A DNA stretch of 21,342 nucleotides from an uncultured bacterium (GTDB taxonomy: Bacteria; Hydrogenedentota; Hydrogenedentia; Hydrogenedentales; SLHB01). Below are positions 1 to 7,709 of this stretch, in pieces. The notes under the pieces are model-generated. The model saw only the letters and a program-made list of their open reading frames with translations. It had not been told where the DNA came from and did no database searches. Made by a program: the position numbers and the translations under genes. Numbering within the stretch: position 1 is the first letter of the stretch; every line of letters begins with the position of its first letter. The stretch lies in the NCBI GenBank assembly GCA_937928585.1, contig CALEZK010000644.1, forward strand, positions 1 through 21,342, read 5' to 3'.

Positions 1-1175
1 GCGCTGAAGGCGGCGGTCCAGACCCGGCCGGTGTGACCCTGCAATTGCCGCAACAAGCGACCCTTGATGCTCCAGATGCGGGCGCTCTCATCATCCGAAC
101 ACGTCACCAATTTGCGGCCATCAGGGCTGAAGACAGCGCTGACAACTGCTCCCGTGTGGCCCTTGAGACAGAAAAGCTCGCGCCCGGTGGCGACATCCCA
201 GAGCCTGGCGGTGCGATCGGCTGACGCCGTAAGCAGCAGCGCGCCCGTTGGATCAAAGCAAACGCTTTTCACCATGTCGCTGTGGCCAGAGAGCGTAAAC
301 AGCAGCGCGCCATCGACGCTGTTCCAGATGCGCGCCGCCTTATCCATGCACGACGTCGCCACCAGCTTTGCGTCCGGGCTGAAGACAGCGTCCGTCACCC
401 AATTGTCGTGCGCCAACAGATGGAGCTCGGCTCCAGTCTCGGCGTCCCAGATGCGGGCGCTATTGTCCTGTGACGCAGTGACGAGTCTGGCGCCGTCCGC
501 ACTGAAGGCGGCGCTGCTCAAGCTCTTGGCGTGCCCGGCCATGCGCGCGACGCAAGCGCTGGCGTGAGCGCTGGCCGCGATCTGAGCGCGGCGTGCGGGC
601 TCAGCGATCTCCTGGCTTTCGCTGGCGAGCGCCAGCCGCAACGCCGAGTCGAAGCGTTTCGCCTCGCGCGCCTGTTGAGCCAGAGCGGCCACCGCAAGCT
701 GGGTCTGTTGATCGATCTTCTGCTCGCGCGACGTCTTCTCGCGGCGATCGCGTTCTTCTTTGGCGACGCTGGCGGCGAGATAATCGGCCACCGCGTCTGG
801 AACGTCGGGTACCTGTGCTGGCCGGGCGCTCATCCATGCTTGCATCGCTGCGATATCGGCGACCGGCGCCAGCATGCCATCGGGACGCCCGACATGATCC
901 CACGCCATGGCGCGGCCCAGCCACAGCGATATCAACGGGGTGCGATATGGGAACGAGGGGTCGAGATATGCGCCTTGCCATGGGCCGAATGCCATGCCGT
1001 TGCCCATGGATACAACGAAGTAGATTGCAGCCACGGACGCGGCAATACCGCCTGCGAGGATTGCCGGCTTCACGCTCGGCAACGGCGTATCTTCCGGAAT
1101 GACGATTTCGTGCAGACTGATGGGGCCGTCGCGCACTTCGTCATTCAGCGGATCAAGATAGGAATCATTCGACAT
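1..1175 (-). CDS. Membrane-tethered WD40 repeat protein (3' end beyond window)
   Basis: An open frame runs from an ATG at 1175 to the left edge without a stop, giving about 391 visible residues. The start has AGGAG ten bases upstream. Residues 1-36 look cytosolic. Residues 37-57 are one hydrophobic segment (AILAGGIAASVAAIYFVV). A charged, probably helical stretch follows, containing REAKRFDSALRLALA. WD40 repeats come next: the WD dipeptide or its equivalent recurs at bases 449, 326, 200 and 74, a spacing of 41-42 residues (IWDAETG, IWNSVDG, LWDVATG, IWSIKG), each repeat preceded by a GH-type dipeptide. Four repeats are visible and a fifth begins at the edge. WD40 propellers are protein-interaction scaffolds; a full propeller would need about seven blades. 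No enzymatic domain is visible. It is divergent from the ceramidase-like gene. The partner and function are unknown. Confidence 0.88.
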   Translation of the reverse strand, partial: MSNDSYLDPLNDEVRDGPISLHEIVIPEDTPLPSVKPAILAGGIAASVAAIYFVVSMGNGMAFGPWQGAYLDPSFPYRTPLISLWLGRAMAWDHVGRPDGMLAPVADIAAMQAWMSARPAQVPDVPDAVADYLAASVAKEERDRREKTSREQKIDQQTQLAVAALAQQAREAKRFDSALRLALASESQEIAEPARRAQIAASAHASACVARMAGHAKSLSSAAFSADGARLVTASQDNSARIWDAETGAELHLLAHDNWVTDAVFSPDAKLVATSCMDKAARIWNSVDGALLFTLSGHSDMVKSVCFDPTGALLLTASADRTARLWDVATGRELFCLKGHTGAVVSAVFSPDGRKLVTCSDDESARIWSIKGRLLRQLQGHTGRVWTAAFS

Positions 1176-1257
1176 CGCGGACGTGCTCCTGCGTCGCGGA
1201 CGGTAATGTGTAAGTTTACCACAATGGCCCCCCGTCCTATCTTTCGTGGTCGTGGTG

Positions 1258-1288
1258 TTGGCGTCAGGCTTCGGAAACGGCCTATAGT
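1258..1288 (+). promoter_or_regulatory. Possible promoter of the ceramidase-like gene
   Basis: TTGGCG at 1258-1263 and TATAGT at 1283-1288 resemble sigma-70 -35 and -10 boxes, but the 19-base spacer is long. The site lies about 65 bases before the ATG at 1353. A small inverted repeat, GGTAA with TTACC, sits nearer the divergent WD40 gene at about 1202-1220. This is a weak, unverified call. Confidence 0.25.
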
Positions 1289-1352
1289 ACACCTTGCGAG
1301 CAATTCCCCAAGGTCGCGCAACCGCGAATAGCGAACTCCGGAGGCCTGAACC

Positions 1353-2774
1353 ATGTTTCGTGCAATAGGTGTATTGTTGATTGGCTTTGCAGGCGTATCG
1401 GCCGGAGCGGGCGAACTGCACGTCGGCGCGGCGACCGCGAGTATTACGCCGGATATGCCTGTTGCACTGAATGGGCAAATGCACACCCGCATCGCGCGGG
1501 AAACCGCGAGCGAAGCTATCGCGGCGGCCCTGGCGATCGAGTCGCGCGACGCGACGGCGCCGGAACAGGCGATCATCGTAACCTGCGATCTCGCGATGAT
1601 CAGCGAGGGCATCATCGAAAAAGTGCGCGGGCGCATCAAGGGGCGCATCGCGGATTTCGATGCGATGAAATTGGTCGTCAATGCCACGCATACGCACACG
1701 GCGCCCGTTACAGAAGAGGGCATCTACGAGATTCCGACAGAGGGCGTGATGCAGCCGGCCGCGTATATTGAGTTTCTTGCGGACCGCGTCGCGGATGCGG
1801 CGGTCAATGCCTGGCAATCGCGCAAGCCGGCCAGCGCGGGGTGGGGGCTTGGCCACGCAATCGTCGCGCAGAACCGAAGGTCGGTTTATGCCGATGGGCG
1901 CGCGGTGATGTACGGACCGACGGACGCGCCCGATTTCCGCGGAATAGAAGGGTATGAAGATCATGGGGTTGAGGTGCTTTTCTTTTGGGATGCGAACAAC
2001 GAACTCCTCGCCACTGCGGTAAACGTTGCGTGTCCCGCGCAAGAGGTTGAAGGCGATTCACGGATTGACGCTGATTTCTGGCATACGGTCCGCGAGGCGT
2101 TGCGCGCGAAATACGGCAAGGATTTGGTCGTACTCGGGTGGATAGGCGCGGCGGGCGACCAGTCGCCGCACCTGATGTATAGCAAGCGCGCGGAAGAGCG
2201 GATGCGAGAACTACGCGGGCTGACGCGGCTGGAGGAGATTGCGCGCAGGCTGTTGCATGCTTGGGAGGAGGCACACGACGGTGCGAAAAAGGAACGACAC
2301 GCCAATCTTCCGATGATGCACAAAGTCGAAACGATTGCGCTGCCTTTGCGCGTCATTACGGAAGCGGAATACGAATCCGCGAAGGCGAAAGTAACCGAAC
2401 TTTCAAAAGACCCCAACAACAAGCGCGTGGTCATGTGGCATCAGGACGTGGTAACGCGATACGAGCGGCAAATCGCTGGCACGGCAAAGCCCTATCCGAT
2501 GGAGTTACACGCGATCCGCCTCGGCGACATCGCGATTGCCACCAACGATTTTGAGTTGTACACCGAATTTGGCGTGCAAATGAAGGCGCGCAGTCGTGCA
2601 TTGCAAACGTTCGTCATTCAACTGGCAGGACCCGGCACCTATGTCCCTACCGAGCGCGCCAGCAAGGGTGGCGGTTATAGCGCGATTGCGGAGAGCAACG
2701 TGGTGGGATTCGAAGGCGGTCAGGTTCTCACGGAGCAAACGGTGGCTTTGGTCAATTCCCTTTTTGGGGAGTAG
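1353..2774 (+). CDS. Neutral/alkaline ceramidase-like secreted protein
   Basis: The protein has 473 residues. GGAGG lies eight bases before the ATG. Residues 1-20 form a signal peptide ending in a small-residue cleavage region (SAGAG), so export is expected. The body resembles the N-terminal catalytic domain of the neutral/alkaline non-lysosomal ceramidase family: an early ITPD motif (31-34), NATHTHTAP with the H-x-H pair at 113 and 115, and GWIGAAGDQSPH near 262-273. In that family these positions hold the catalytic zinc. The second zinc-ligand region differs: where true ceramidases have a CHP-type histidine motif, this protein reads VACPAQEVEG at about 225-234. The immunoglobulin-like C-terminal domain of ceramidases is absent, as expected at this length. 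An amidase or other hydrolase role is plausible but the substrate is not predictable. It converges on the coiled-coil gene. Confidence 0.8.
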   Translation: MFRAIGVLLIGFAGVSAGAGELHVGAATASITPDMPVALNGQMHTRIARETASEAIAAALAIESRDATAPEQAIIVTCDLAMISEGIIEKVRGRIKGRIADFDAMKLVVNATHTHTAPVTEEGIYEIPTEGVMQPAAYIEFLADRVADAAVNAWQSRKPASAGWGLGHAIVAQNRRSVYADGRAVMYGPTDAPDFRGIEGYEDHGVEVLFFWDANNELLATAVNVACPAQEVEGDSRIDADFWHTVREALRAKYGKDLVVLGWIGAAGDQSPHLMYSKRAEERMRELRGLTRLEEIARRLLHAWEEAHDGAKKERHANLPMMHKVETIALPLRVITEAEYESAKAKVTELSKDPNNKRVVMWHQDVVTRYERQIAGTAKPYPMELHAIRLGDIAIATNDFELYTEFGVQMKARSRALQTFVIQLAGPGTYVPTERASKGGGYSAIAESNVVGFEGGQVLTEQTVALVNSLFGE

Positions 2775-2799
2775 ATAGCGTTTTGCGAGGCAGTGATAT

Positions 2800-2819
2800 G
2801 GCGGTCGAGGACGACCGCC
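2800..2819. terminator. Symmetric hairpin between convergent genes (candidate bidirectional terminator)
   Basis: GGCGGTCG (2800-2807), loop AGGA, then CGACCGCC (2812-2819) form a perfect 8-bp GC-rich stem. The hairpin lies 25 bases after the ceramidase-like stop and 22 bases after the coiled-coil gene stop on the other strand. Neither side has a T-tract, so it is not a textbook intrinsic terminator. It may instead be a transcript-end stabiliser or one copy of a dispersed palindromic repeat. Confidence 0.5.
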
Positions 2820-2841
2820 CTCCCGTTGGGACTTCGATGCG

Positions 2842-5598
2842 TCAGATTCGGCGGTTGCCGCCTTCTTCGTCGAAGGGTTGGAGATCGTCGAGTGGACGGA
2901 GGACGCTGACGCCGCCGGGGCCCCAGGATTCGCCTTCGGCGTCTTTGAAGGGCGTGGGTTTTGGGAACTGTGATGGGGTTGATTGGGCGGGCTGGACGTC
3001 ATCGTTTCCGTTTGGTCCTGCCGCAGCTCCCCCGCCGCCCAACGCGGCGAAAAACGCCTGACCGCTTTGCATGAGGTTATTCGCAACGTTCTCCATTTGC
3101 GACTGGAGGTTGCGGGCGGTTTGCTTGAGGGATTCGCGCTCGGTTTCCAGCCGTGCGATTCGGCCTTCGAGTTCGGCAACGAGCGATTGCGCGGTTGCAG
3201 CGCTTCGTTTGGCGTTGTCGAGCTCGCTGTCACGCTCGGCGATTGCCTGTTCGAGTTGTTCTAGTTTGGCTCGGGCAGCATCGCGTTCCGCGCGCAACTT
3301 CGCGGCGTCGGTTTGGAATTTCATGCGTTGTTCGCGCTCTTGCGACGAGGTTGCGCGCAACTGTTCGCGATCCCGTTCCGCTTCCAGATAGGACGCCGCC
3401 GCCGATTCCCGCGCCTGGTTCAATTCCGCCAGTTCGTTGCGCGTTGCGTCGAGTTCCCGCTTGATACGTTCAAGTTCAACGTGCAGGGTCTCGCGTTCCG
3501 CGTCCACCTGCTCGGCTTCCGCGCGCGTCGCCGCCAATTCCTGTCGCAATGACAGCGCCTGTGCTTCATAGTCCGCGCGGGCGGCCTCATGCGCGGACGC
3601 GAGTTGGCCGCGTTCGCGATCGAAGTCTGCGCGCAGGGCGTCGATTTGCGCGACGGCCTCGTCGGCCTGCGCCTTTACGGTTGCCAGCACGTCGGGCGGC
3701 ACCGCGGCACGCGCCTGTGATTCGAGCAGTGTTTCCAATTCGGCGATTTGGGCGCGATGGGCTTCGTTTTGTTCGGTGGCGCGTGCGCGCAACGATTCAA
3801 CCTGCGCGAAAACAGTCTCAAGGCGCGCCACCAGACCGTCGGAGCCGGCTCGGGCTTCCTCCAATTGCGCAGTCAGGGTATTTGCCTGTGCCTGGAAGTC
3901 ATCGCGCTCACGTTGAGAGCGCTGGGCATCGTCGCGGGCGTCGTCGAGCGCGACTTTCACGTCGGTCAGTTCCTGCTGCAATCGGTCTGCATCCGTCATT
4001 ACCGCGCGAAGGCTTTCGCATTCAGCGGCAAGGCGGCCAATTTCTTCCTGGGCAGATGCAAGCTGCGCGCGCAACTCCTCCGTCTCAGTCCGCAACGCAT
4101 TTGCCTGGGAGCGCCACGCTTCCGTTTCGCTCTGCAACTGTCGCATCTGGTCGCGCAGCCCTTGCGCGGCGTCTTCGGCCTGGGCCAGTTGCGCGGACGT
4201 GGCGTGCAACTCCTGTTGCACGGCGGCGAACTGTTCGCGGGCGATAGTTGCTTCGTTGCGCGTCTGATCGAGCAATCCCTGAATTTCGGAGAACTCCGAG
4301 CCGCGCTGTTCGGTCAGCGAATACGCTTTTTCCAATTCCTCGCGAAGAGACGCAAATTGTGATCGTTCTGCGTCGGCTTCGCCCCGAACCTGATCAAGGT
4401 CGGCGCGGACACGCTCCAATTCGCCGAGGACTTTTTCCAATTCCGCGCGCACGGCGGCAGCGTTCTGTTCCTCGTGTGCGATGGCCGCGCGTGCCGCTTC
4501 GAGGTCACTCCGCATGCTGCTGGCGGTCTCACGCTCGCTGGCTATGGCGGTGCGCAGTGATTCGAGTTCCATCGCGGCCTGATCCGCCCGGGCCTGCGCC
4601 GCAGCAACCTCCGCTTTGGCGGCTTCATGTTTTTCGTTGGATTCGCCGGCAGCGATGACGTGTTTTGCGGCGTCCGCCCTCAGCTGTTCCAACTGCTCGT
4701 GCAACTCGCGCGCGGTGTCAAGGTTTTCCGAAGCTTCCATCCGGGCCTGGTTGGCCTCTTCGCGGAGGGCGTCTGCCAGTCGCTCCAGTTCGGCCACGCG
4801 CGCGGCCTCGGCGCGAAGCCGTTCGGTTTCCTCGTGTTGGGAGCGTTGCGACAATCCGCGCGCCTGCGCCAATTCTTCCAGCGCGGTTTCCGCCGCTTCA
4901 CGTGCCTCGGCGAATTTTCGGCCCAGGTCGGCTTTTGCAATGCGCTCGGCCTCGAGTTCGGCGCGCAGCGCTGCGACGTTTGCGGGCGCGTCGGGATTCG
5001 TTTCCTTGCCCACGCGGTTCAGGAGCGAACGGAGCTGTTCGATTTCCTGCTGTTTCTTGGCGAGCTGCGCATCGGATTCCTCGCGCAGTTGACGCTTGAT
5101 GGTTTCGATCTGCGATTCCGCGCCCTTGGGAACGATTTGGATGATTTGCCCGGAGTCGATGATTTGATGGAAGCCTTGCGACAAATGCTGCATGCGGCCG
5201 GGATGCACCTTCGATGCGAGCACGACGTAATGTTTATGGTCGAGGAAAATGCGGACGACGGCTTCCAGCTCATCGATAAGGTCTTTGAAGCGATCCAACT
5301 GATCGACCAGCAGGACGGCGCTTTGCGCCCGCTCGACAGGAGAGGGATCATCGATAAGCTGCCGCACTTGGTCCGGGAAGTCGAGCGCGGTGACGTAGGC
5401 GAGGCCTGTTTTGGTGGTGCCGGCGCGGATTCGATTCACTATCGAGTAGAGCAGATGGGTCTTGCCGCACCCTTCATCGCCCAGCAAGATGACAGGCATG
5501 GGCGAAACGGGCTTCAATTCCGATATGTCTTGACAGACTTGAAACGCGCGACGATTGGAGTCGTCGACGAGAAAGGTTCCGAAGTTGAAGCGTTTCAT
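2842..5598 (-). CDS. DnaA-like AAA+ domain fused to a very long coiled coil
   Basis: The protein has 918 residues. Residues 1-160 resemble the start of the DnaA/Hda AAA+ module: FGTFLVDDSNRRAF like the DnaA entry motif, Walker A GDEGCGKTH at 40-48, Walker B AVLLVDQ at 94-100, and a sensor-1-like strand VVLASK at 125-130. The DnaA lid, sensor 2 and DNA-binding domain IV are missing. From about 165 to 840 the sequence is almost uninterrupted heptad-type coil rich in A, E, L, R and Q. The last 73 residues are a Gly/Pro-rich flexible tail ending near GVSVLRPLDDLQPF. There is no signal peptide or membrane segment, so it is probably cytosolic and filamentous. The residue after the Walker B aspartate is Gln, and the usual arginine-finger box reads QIIDSG (145-150), so hydrolysis may be impaired. 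A strong promoter lies upstream. The role (scaffold, polarity or chromosome-associated) is inference. Confidence 0.85.
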   Translation of the reverse strand: MKRFNFGTFLVDDSNRRAFQVCQDISELKPVSPMPVILLGDEGCGKTHLLYSIVNRIRAGTTKTGLAYVTALDFPDQVRQLIDDPSPVERAQSAVLLVDQLDRFKDLIDELEAVVRIFLDHKHYVVLASKVHPGRMQHLSQGFHQIIDSGQIIQIVPKGAESQIETIKRQLREESDAQLAKKQQEIEQLRSLLNRVGKETNPDAPANVAALRAELEAERIAKADLGRKFAEAREAAETALEELAQARGLSQRSQHEETERLRAEAARVAELERLADALREEANQARMEASENLDTARELHEQLEQLRADAAKHVIAAGESNEKHEAAKAEVAAAQARADQAAMELESLRTAIASERETASSMRSDLEAARAAIAHEEQNAAAVRAELEKVLGELERVRADLDQVRGEADAERSQFASLREELEKAYSLTEQRGSEFSEIQGLLDQTRNEATIAREQFAAVQQELHATSAQLAQAEDAAQGLRDQMRQLQSETEAWRSQANALRTETEELRAQLASAQEEIGRLAAECESLRAVMTDADRLQQELTDVKVALDDARDDAQRSQRERDDFQAQANTLTAQLEEARAGSDGLVARLETVFAQVESLRARATEQNEAHRAQIAELETLLESQARAAVPPDVLATVKAQADEAVAQIDALRADFDRERGQLASAHEAARADYEAQALSLRQELAATRAEAEQVDAERETLHVELERIKRELDATRNELAELNQARESAAASYLEAERDREQLRATSSQEREQRMKFQTDAAKLRAERDAARAKLEQLEQAIAERDSELDNAKRSAATAQSLVAELEGRIARLETERESLKQTARNLQSQMENVANNLMQSGQAFFAALGGGGAAAGPNGNDDVQPAQSTPSQFPKPTPFKDAEGESWGPGGVSVLRPLDDLQPFDEEGGNRRI

Positions 5599-5640
5599 GC
5601 CCTTATCAATCCCCGCAGTGCGCCAACAAGGGTAACTGCG

Positions 5641-5669
5641 ATTCTAGCCGTGAATGGACTGTTAGTCAA
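5641..5669 (-). promoter_or_regulatory. Sigma-70-type promoter of the coiled-coil gene
   Basis: Read on the minus strand, TTGACT (5669-5664) and TAGAAT (5646-5641) are separated by exactly 17 bases. Each box matches the housekeeping consensus at five of six positions. The predicted transcript start near 5634 gives a leader of about 36 bases before the ATG at 5598. This is one of the best promoter matches in the window. Confidence 0.65.
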
Positions 5670-5922
5670 TCTTTTACGCAACGCATCTTCTAGACCGCGT
5701 TTCTCACCGCTTCAACGTTCCATGTTTCAATGCGAAGGGCATCACGCGGTGACAAATGCTCACGAGAAAACCCAGAGGCCCACTGGAGAGGATTCTTCAC
5801 AGGCACACCATGTAATCAGAAGTTATTTCCGGGGACTTCATAAAACGCTGAGTTTCCTTCGGTTAAAGGCTTTATTGCATGTGCTTGCTAAGCATCGGGG
5901 CACGGGGCGCCGGAAATAGCGT

Positions 5923-5952
5923 TTGCCCGTTGGTCTGTTGCTTTGCTATCGT
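5923..5952 (+). promoter_or_regulatory. Weak promoter candidate for the PP2C phosphatase
   Basis: TTGCCC (5923-5928) and TATCGT (5947-5952) are 18 bases apart, each matching the consensus at four positions. The implied leader would be about 100 bases. If real, it supports the ATG at 6060 rather than the one at 5943, which lies inside this promoter. Confidence 0.28.
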
Positions 5953-6059
5953 TCCCATACCGAGTCCCTGGCACTTACGGATTGCAATCCATTGCCGGGG
6001 CGACCCAGCCGGCAGGCATCGCCATCGCCGGCACTCTGACTGACGATGTGGGAGAGTTC

Positions 6060-6983
6060 ATGCGCATCGAAGTGGCCGCGCAAACCGATATCGGGCGCCG
6101 CAAGCGGAAAAATGAGGACTATTACGGGGTGTTTCGTGAAGACACCCCAGGGTTGGCCCTATTTCCCGAAGGCGCGCTGCTGGTGGTTGCCGATGGGCTG
6201 GGCGGGCATCTTGGCGGTGAAATTGCGAGCAAGCTTGCCGTTTCCATCGCGAAGGACATGCTCAAACTTCCGCCACCGCCGCCGCCCGTGGATCCGGGAG
6301 ACGACGAAGGGTTCATTCCGTATATCAAGGACGCGATTACCCGCGCGAACGAGAATATTTTCAAGACCAACCAAGATCTTATCAAGAGCGACCGGCCCAT
6401 GGGCACAACATTGTTGGTCGCGCTGGTCACGCCGAAGAAGGTCTACATCGGCAACGTGGGCGATACGCGCTGTTACCATTTGCGCGACGGCGAGATACTT
6501 ACGAAGACGCAAGACCATTCGTGGGTGGACGAGCAGGTGCAGCTTGGTTTGATGTCGAAATCGGAGGCTGAATCCGATTCGCGCAGGAACATCGTGACGC
6601 GAAGCGTTGGTACTCACCCCATCGTCGACATTGACACCTACACCTGGCACATCGTTCCCGGCGACATGTTGCTGTTGTGCACGGACGGCCTGGTGAACAT
6701 GTGCAAGGACGCGGAGATCATTCCGGAGTTTCGGAAGAACGATTCGCCGGCGGAGATCGTGCCGCGGCTTGTGGCGATGGCGAACGACAACGGCGGTCGC
6801 GACAATATCACCGTAATTGTTGCGGACATCAGCCCGAGCGCATCGACTGTGTTTCGCCGTCGCCTGAAGTCGTTTTCGCGCAAGCGCGGCGCGGGCATCC
6901 TGTGGTTTCTGTTGTGGGTGATTTGGAGCGGACTATGTATTTCGTTCGGCTACTTCCTGGCGGCCGGATTCGGCGACATATAG
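6060..6983 (+). CDS. PP2C-family serine/threonine phosphatase with C-terminal membrane anchor
   Basis: The protein has 307 residues from the ATG at 6060, which has GGGAG five bases upstream and begins where the PP2C fold normally begins. It would remove phosphate from Ser/Thr of partner proteins using two or more Mn/Mg ions. Visible PP2C motifs are RKRKNEDYY (14-22), VVADGLGGH (42-50), MGTT (114-117), GNVGDTRCY (131-139), CTDG (207-210) and GGRDNIT (245-251), so all core metal ligands appear intact. A polyproline run (PPPPPP, 71-76) lies in a loop. After a basic segment (RRRLKSFSRKR), residues 279-303 form one membrane helix, which places the catalytic domain on the cytosolic face. This resembles Stp/PrpC-type phosphatases paired with Hanks-type kinases, but no kinase gene is visible here. 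Its end overlaps the opposite-strand phosphatase gene by 51 bases. Confidence 0.93.
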   Translation: MRIEVAAQTDIGRRKRKNEDYYGVFREDTPGLALFPEGALLVVADGLGGHLGGEIASKLAVSIAKDMLKLPPPPPPVDPGDDEGFIPYIKDAITRANENIFKTNQDLIKSDRPMGTTLLVALVTPKKVYIGNVGDTRCYHLRDGEILTKTQDHSWVDEQVQLGLMSKSEAESDSRRNIVTRSVGTHPIVDIDTYTWHIVPGDMLLLCTDGLVNMCKDAEIIPEFRKNDSPAEIVPRLVAMANDNGGRDNITVIVADISPSASTVFRRRLKSFSRKRGAGILWFLLWVIWSGLCISFGYFLAAGFGDI

Positions 6984-7709
6984 CCGCTGGTGAAAGTTCG
7001 CGCCGTCCCATTCCACATAGCTTTGGTGAAAGAGCCAGTCGCCCGTATTGATATAGATGCCGGTACCCGTCGGCGTCGGGTGCTCTTCCATGACGGGATA
7101 GTGCGAGTGGCCGCACATGACAATATCTGCGCGGCCCTCGGCCAATGCGCGGACCGCGAAAGACTGTAGCGGCTTCACTTCACTTCCCTGGCTGAGGTCA
7201 TCCACCTTTTTGATGTGCCTGCTTCCGCGGGCGACGCCTTGCGCGATGCCCATTGCCCAATCAGGGTGAATCAGGCTGAACAACTTCACGACGATCGGGG
7301 CACGCGCGATTCGTTTGTAGATGCGGTAGCTGGCGTCATTCGGATTGATGCCATCTCCGTGAACGAACAGCGCCCGCTTGCCGCCAAAGTCCAATTCCAG
7401 CGACTCGTGGATTTGAAAGCGGAGATGTTGCTTCAGAAAGCGGCCGGCCCAGAAGTCGTGGTTGCCGATGACGAAATGAATGTCGACATTTGCGTCGCTG
7501 AGATCGGCGAAGGCGCGCAGCACATCGAAGTACCCGGAAAAGATGATGTGCTTGTATTCAAACCAGAAGTCGAACAGATCGCCGAGAATGACGATGCGAT
7601 TGGTTGTGGTTGGATCGATGCCGCGCAGAAAAGAGGTAAAAGTCTGCATCAGCGCCCGGCCGTCCTCCGCCACGTTGAGGTGGACGTCCGAGAAAATGAC
7701 GGTTTTCAT
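6933..7709 (-). CDS. lpxH: LpxH-like UDP-2,3-diacylglucosamine diphosphatase (metallophosphatase)
   Basis: The protein has 258 residues from an ATG at 7709. That ATG overlaps the TGA of the signal peptidase gene as ATGA, so translational coupling is likely. The frame is open upstream to 7739, but that would deepen the overlap. The calcineurin-type metallophosphatase motifs are all present: SDVH (7-10), GDLFDFW (43-49), GNHDFW (82-87), VHGDG (116-120) and GHSHYP (200-205). The FDFWFEY and GNHDFW context matches the LpxH group, which hydrolyses UDP-2,3-diacylglucosamine to lipid X on the inner face of the cytoplasmic membrane. That would imply a lipid A outer membrane. A related phosphoesterase with another substrate cannot be excluded, because no other lpx genes are nearby. 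Its 3' end runs 51 bases into the opposite-strand PP2C gene. Confidence 0.8.
   Translation of the reverse strand: MKTVIFSDVHLNVAEDGRALMQTFTSFLRGIDPTTTNRIVILGDLFDFWFEYKHIIFSGYFDVLRAFADLSDANVDIHFVIGNHDFWAGRFLKQHLRFQIHESLELDFGGKRALFVHGDGINPNDASYRIYKRIARAPIVVKLFSLIHPDWAMGIAQGVARGSRHIKKVDDLSQGSEVKPLQSFAVRALAEGRADIVMCGHSHYPVMEEHPTPTGTGIYINTGDWLFHQSYVEWDGANFHQRLYVAESGRQEVAERNT

Larger units (their letters stand above)
5599..6059. other. 461-bp intergenic region between divergent genes
   Basis: This is the longest stretch without a gene. It contains a good minus-strand promoter (5641-5669) for the coiled-coil gene and a weak plus-strand promoter candidate (5923-5952) for the phosphatase. A plus-strand reading frame does extend upstream to an ATG at 5943, but the added 39 residues do not look like part of the PP2C fold. 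A short inverted repeat, TGCTT-GCT-AAGCA, occurs near 5882-5894. I see no RNA gene or convincing small ORF. Confidence 0.6.

Noticed and set aside
531..1331. 266-codon plus-strand frame opposite the WD40 gene
   Set aside because: The minus strand shows four regular WD40 repeats and a membrane helix in one frame; the plus-strand product has no recognisable features.
2505..3233. 242-codon minus-strand frame overlapping the ends of the ceramidase-like and coiled-coil genes
   Set aside because: It conflicts with two well-supported genes in other frames and has shadow-like composition.
3549..4362. Several 200-codon plus-strand frames inside the coiled-coil gene
   Set aside because: The translations are Arg/Pro/Ala-rich with no fold signature and are shadows of the minus-strand gene.
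4627..5919. 430-codon plus-strand open frame antisense to the coiled-coil gene
   Set aside because: It is a by-product of the GC-rich, stop-poor coiled-coil coding sequence. Its translation shows no domain and lies antisense to a clear AAA+ module.
5943..6059. Upstream ATG extension of the PP2C gene
   Set aside because: The extra 39 residues are not PP2C-like, and the ATG at 6060 has a ribosome site and starts at the fold boundary.
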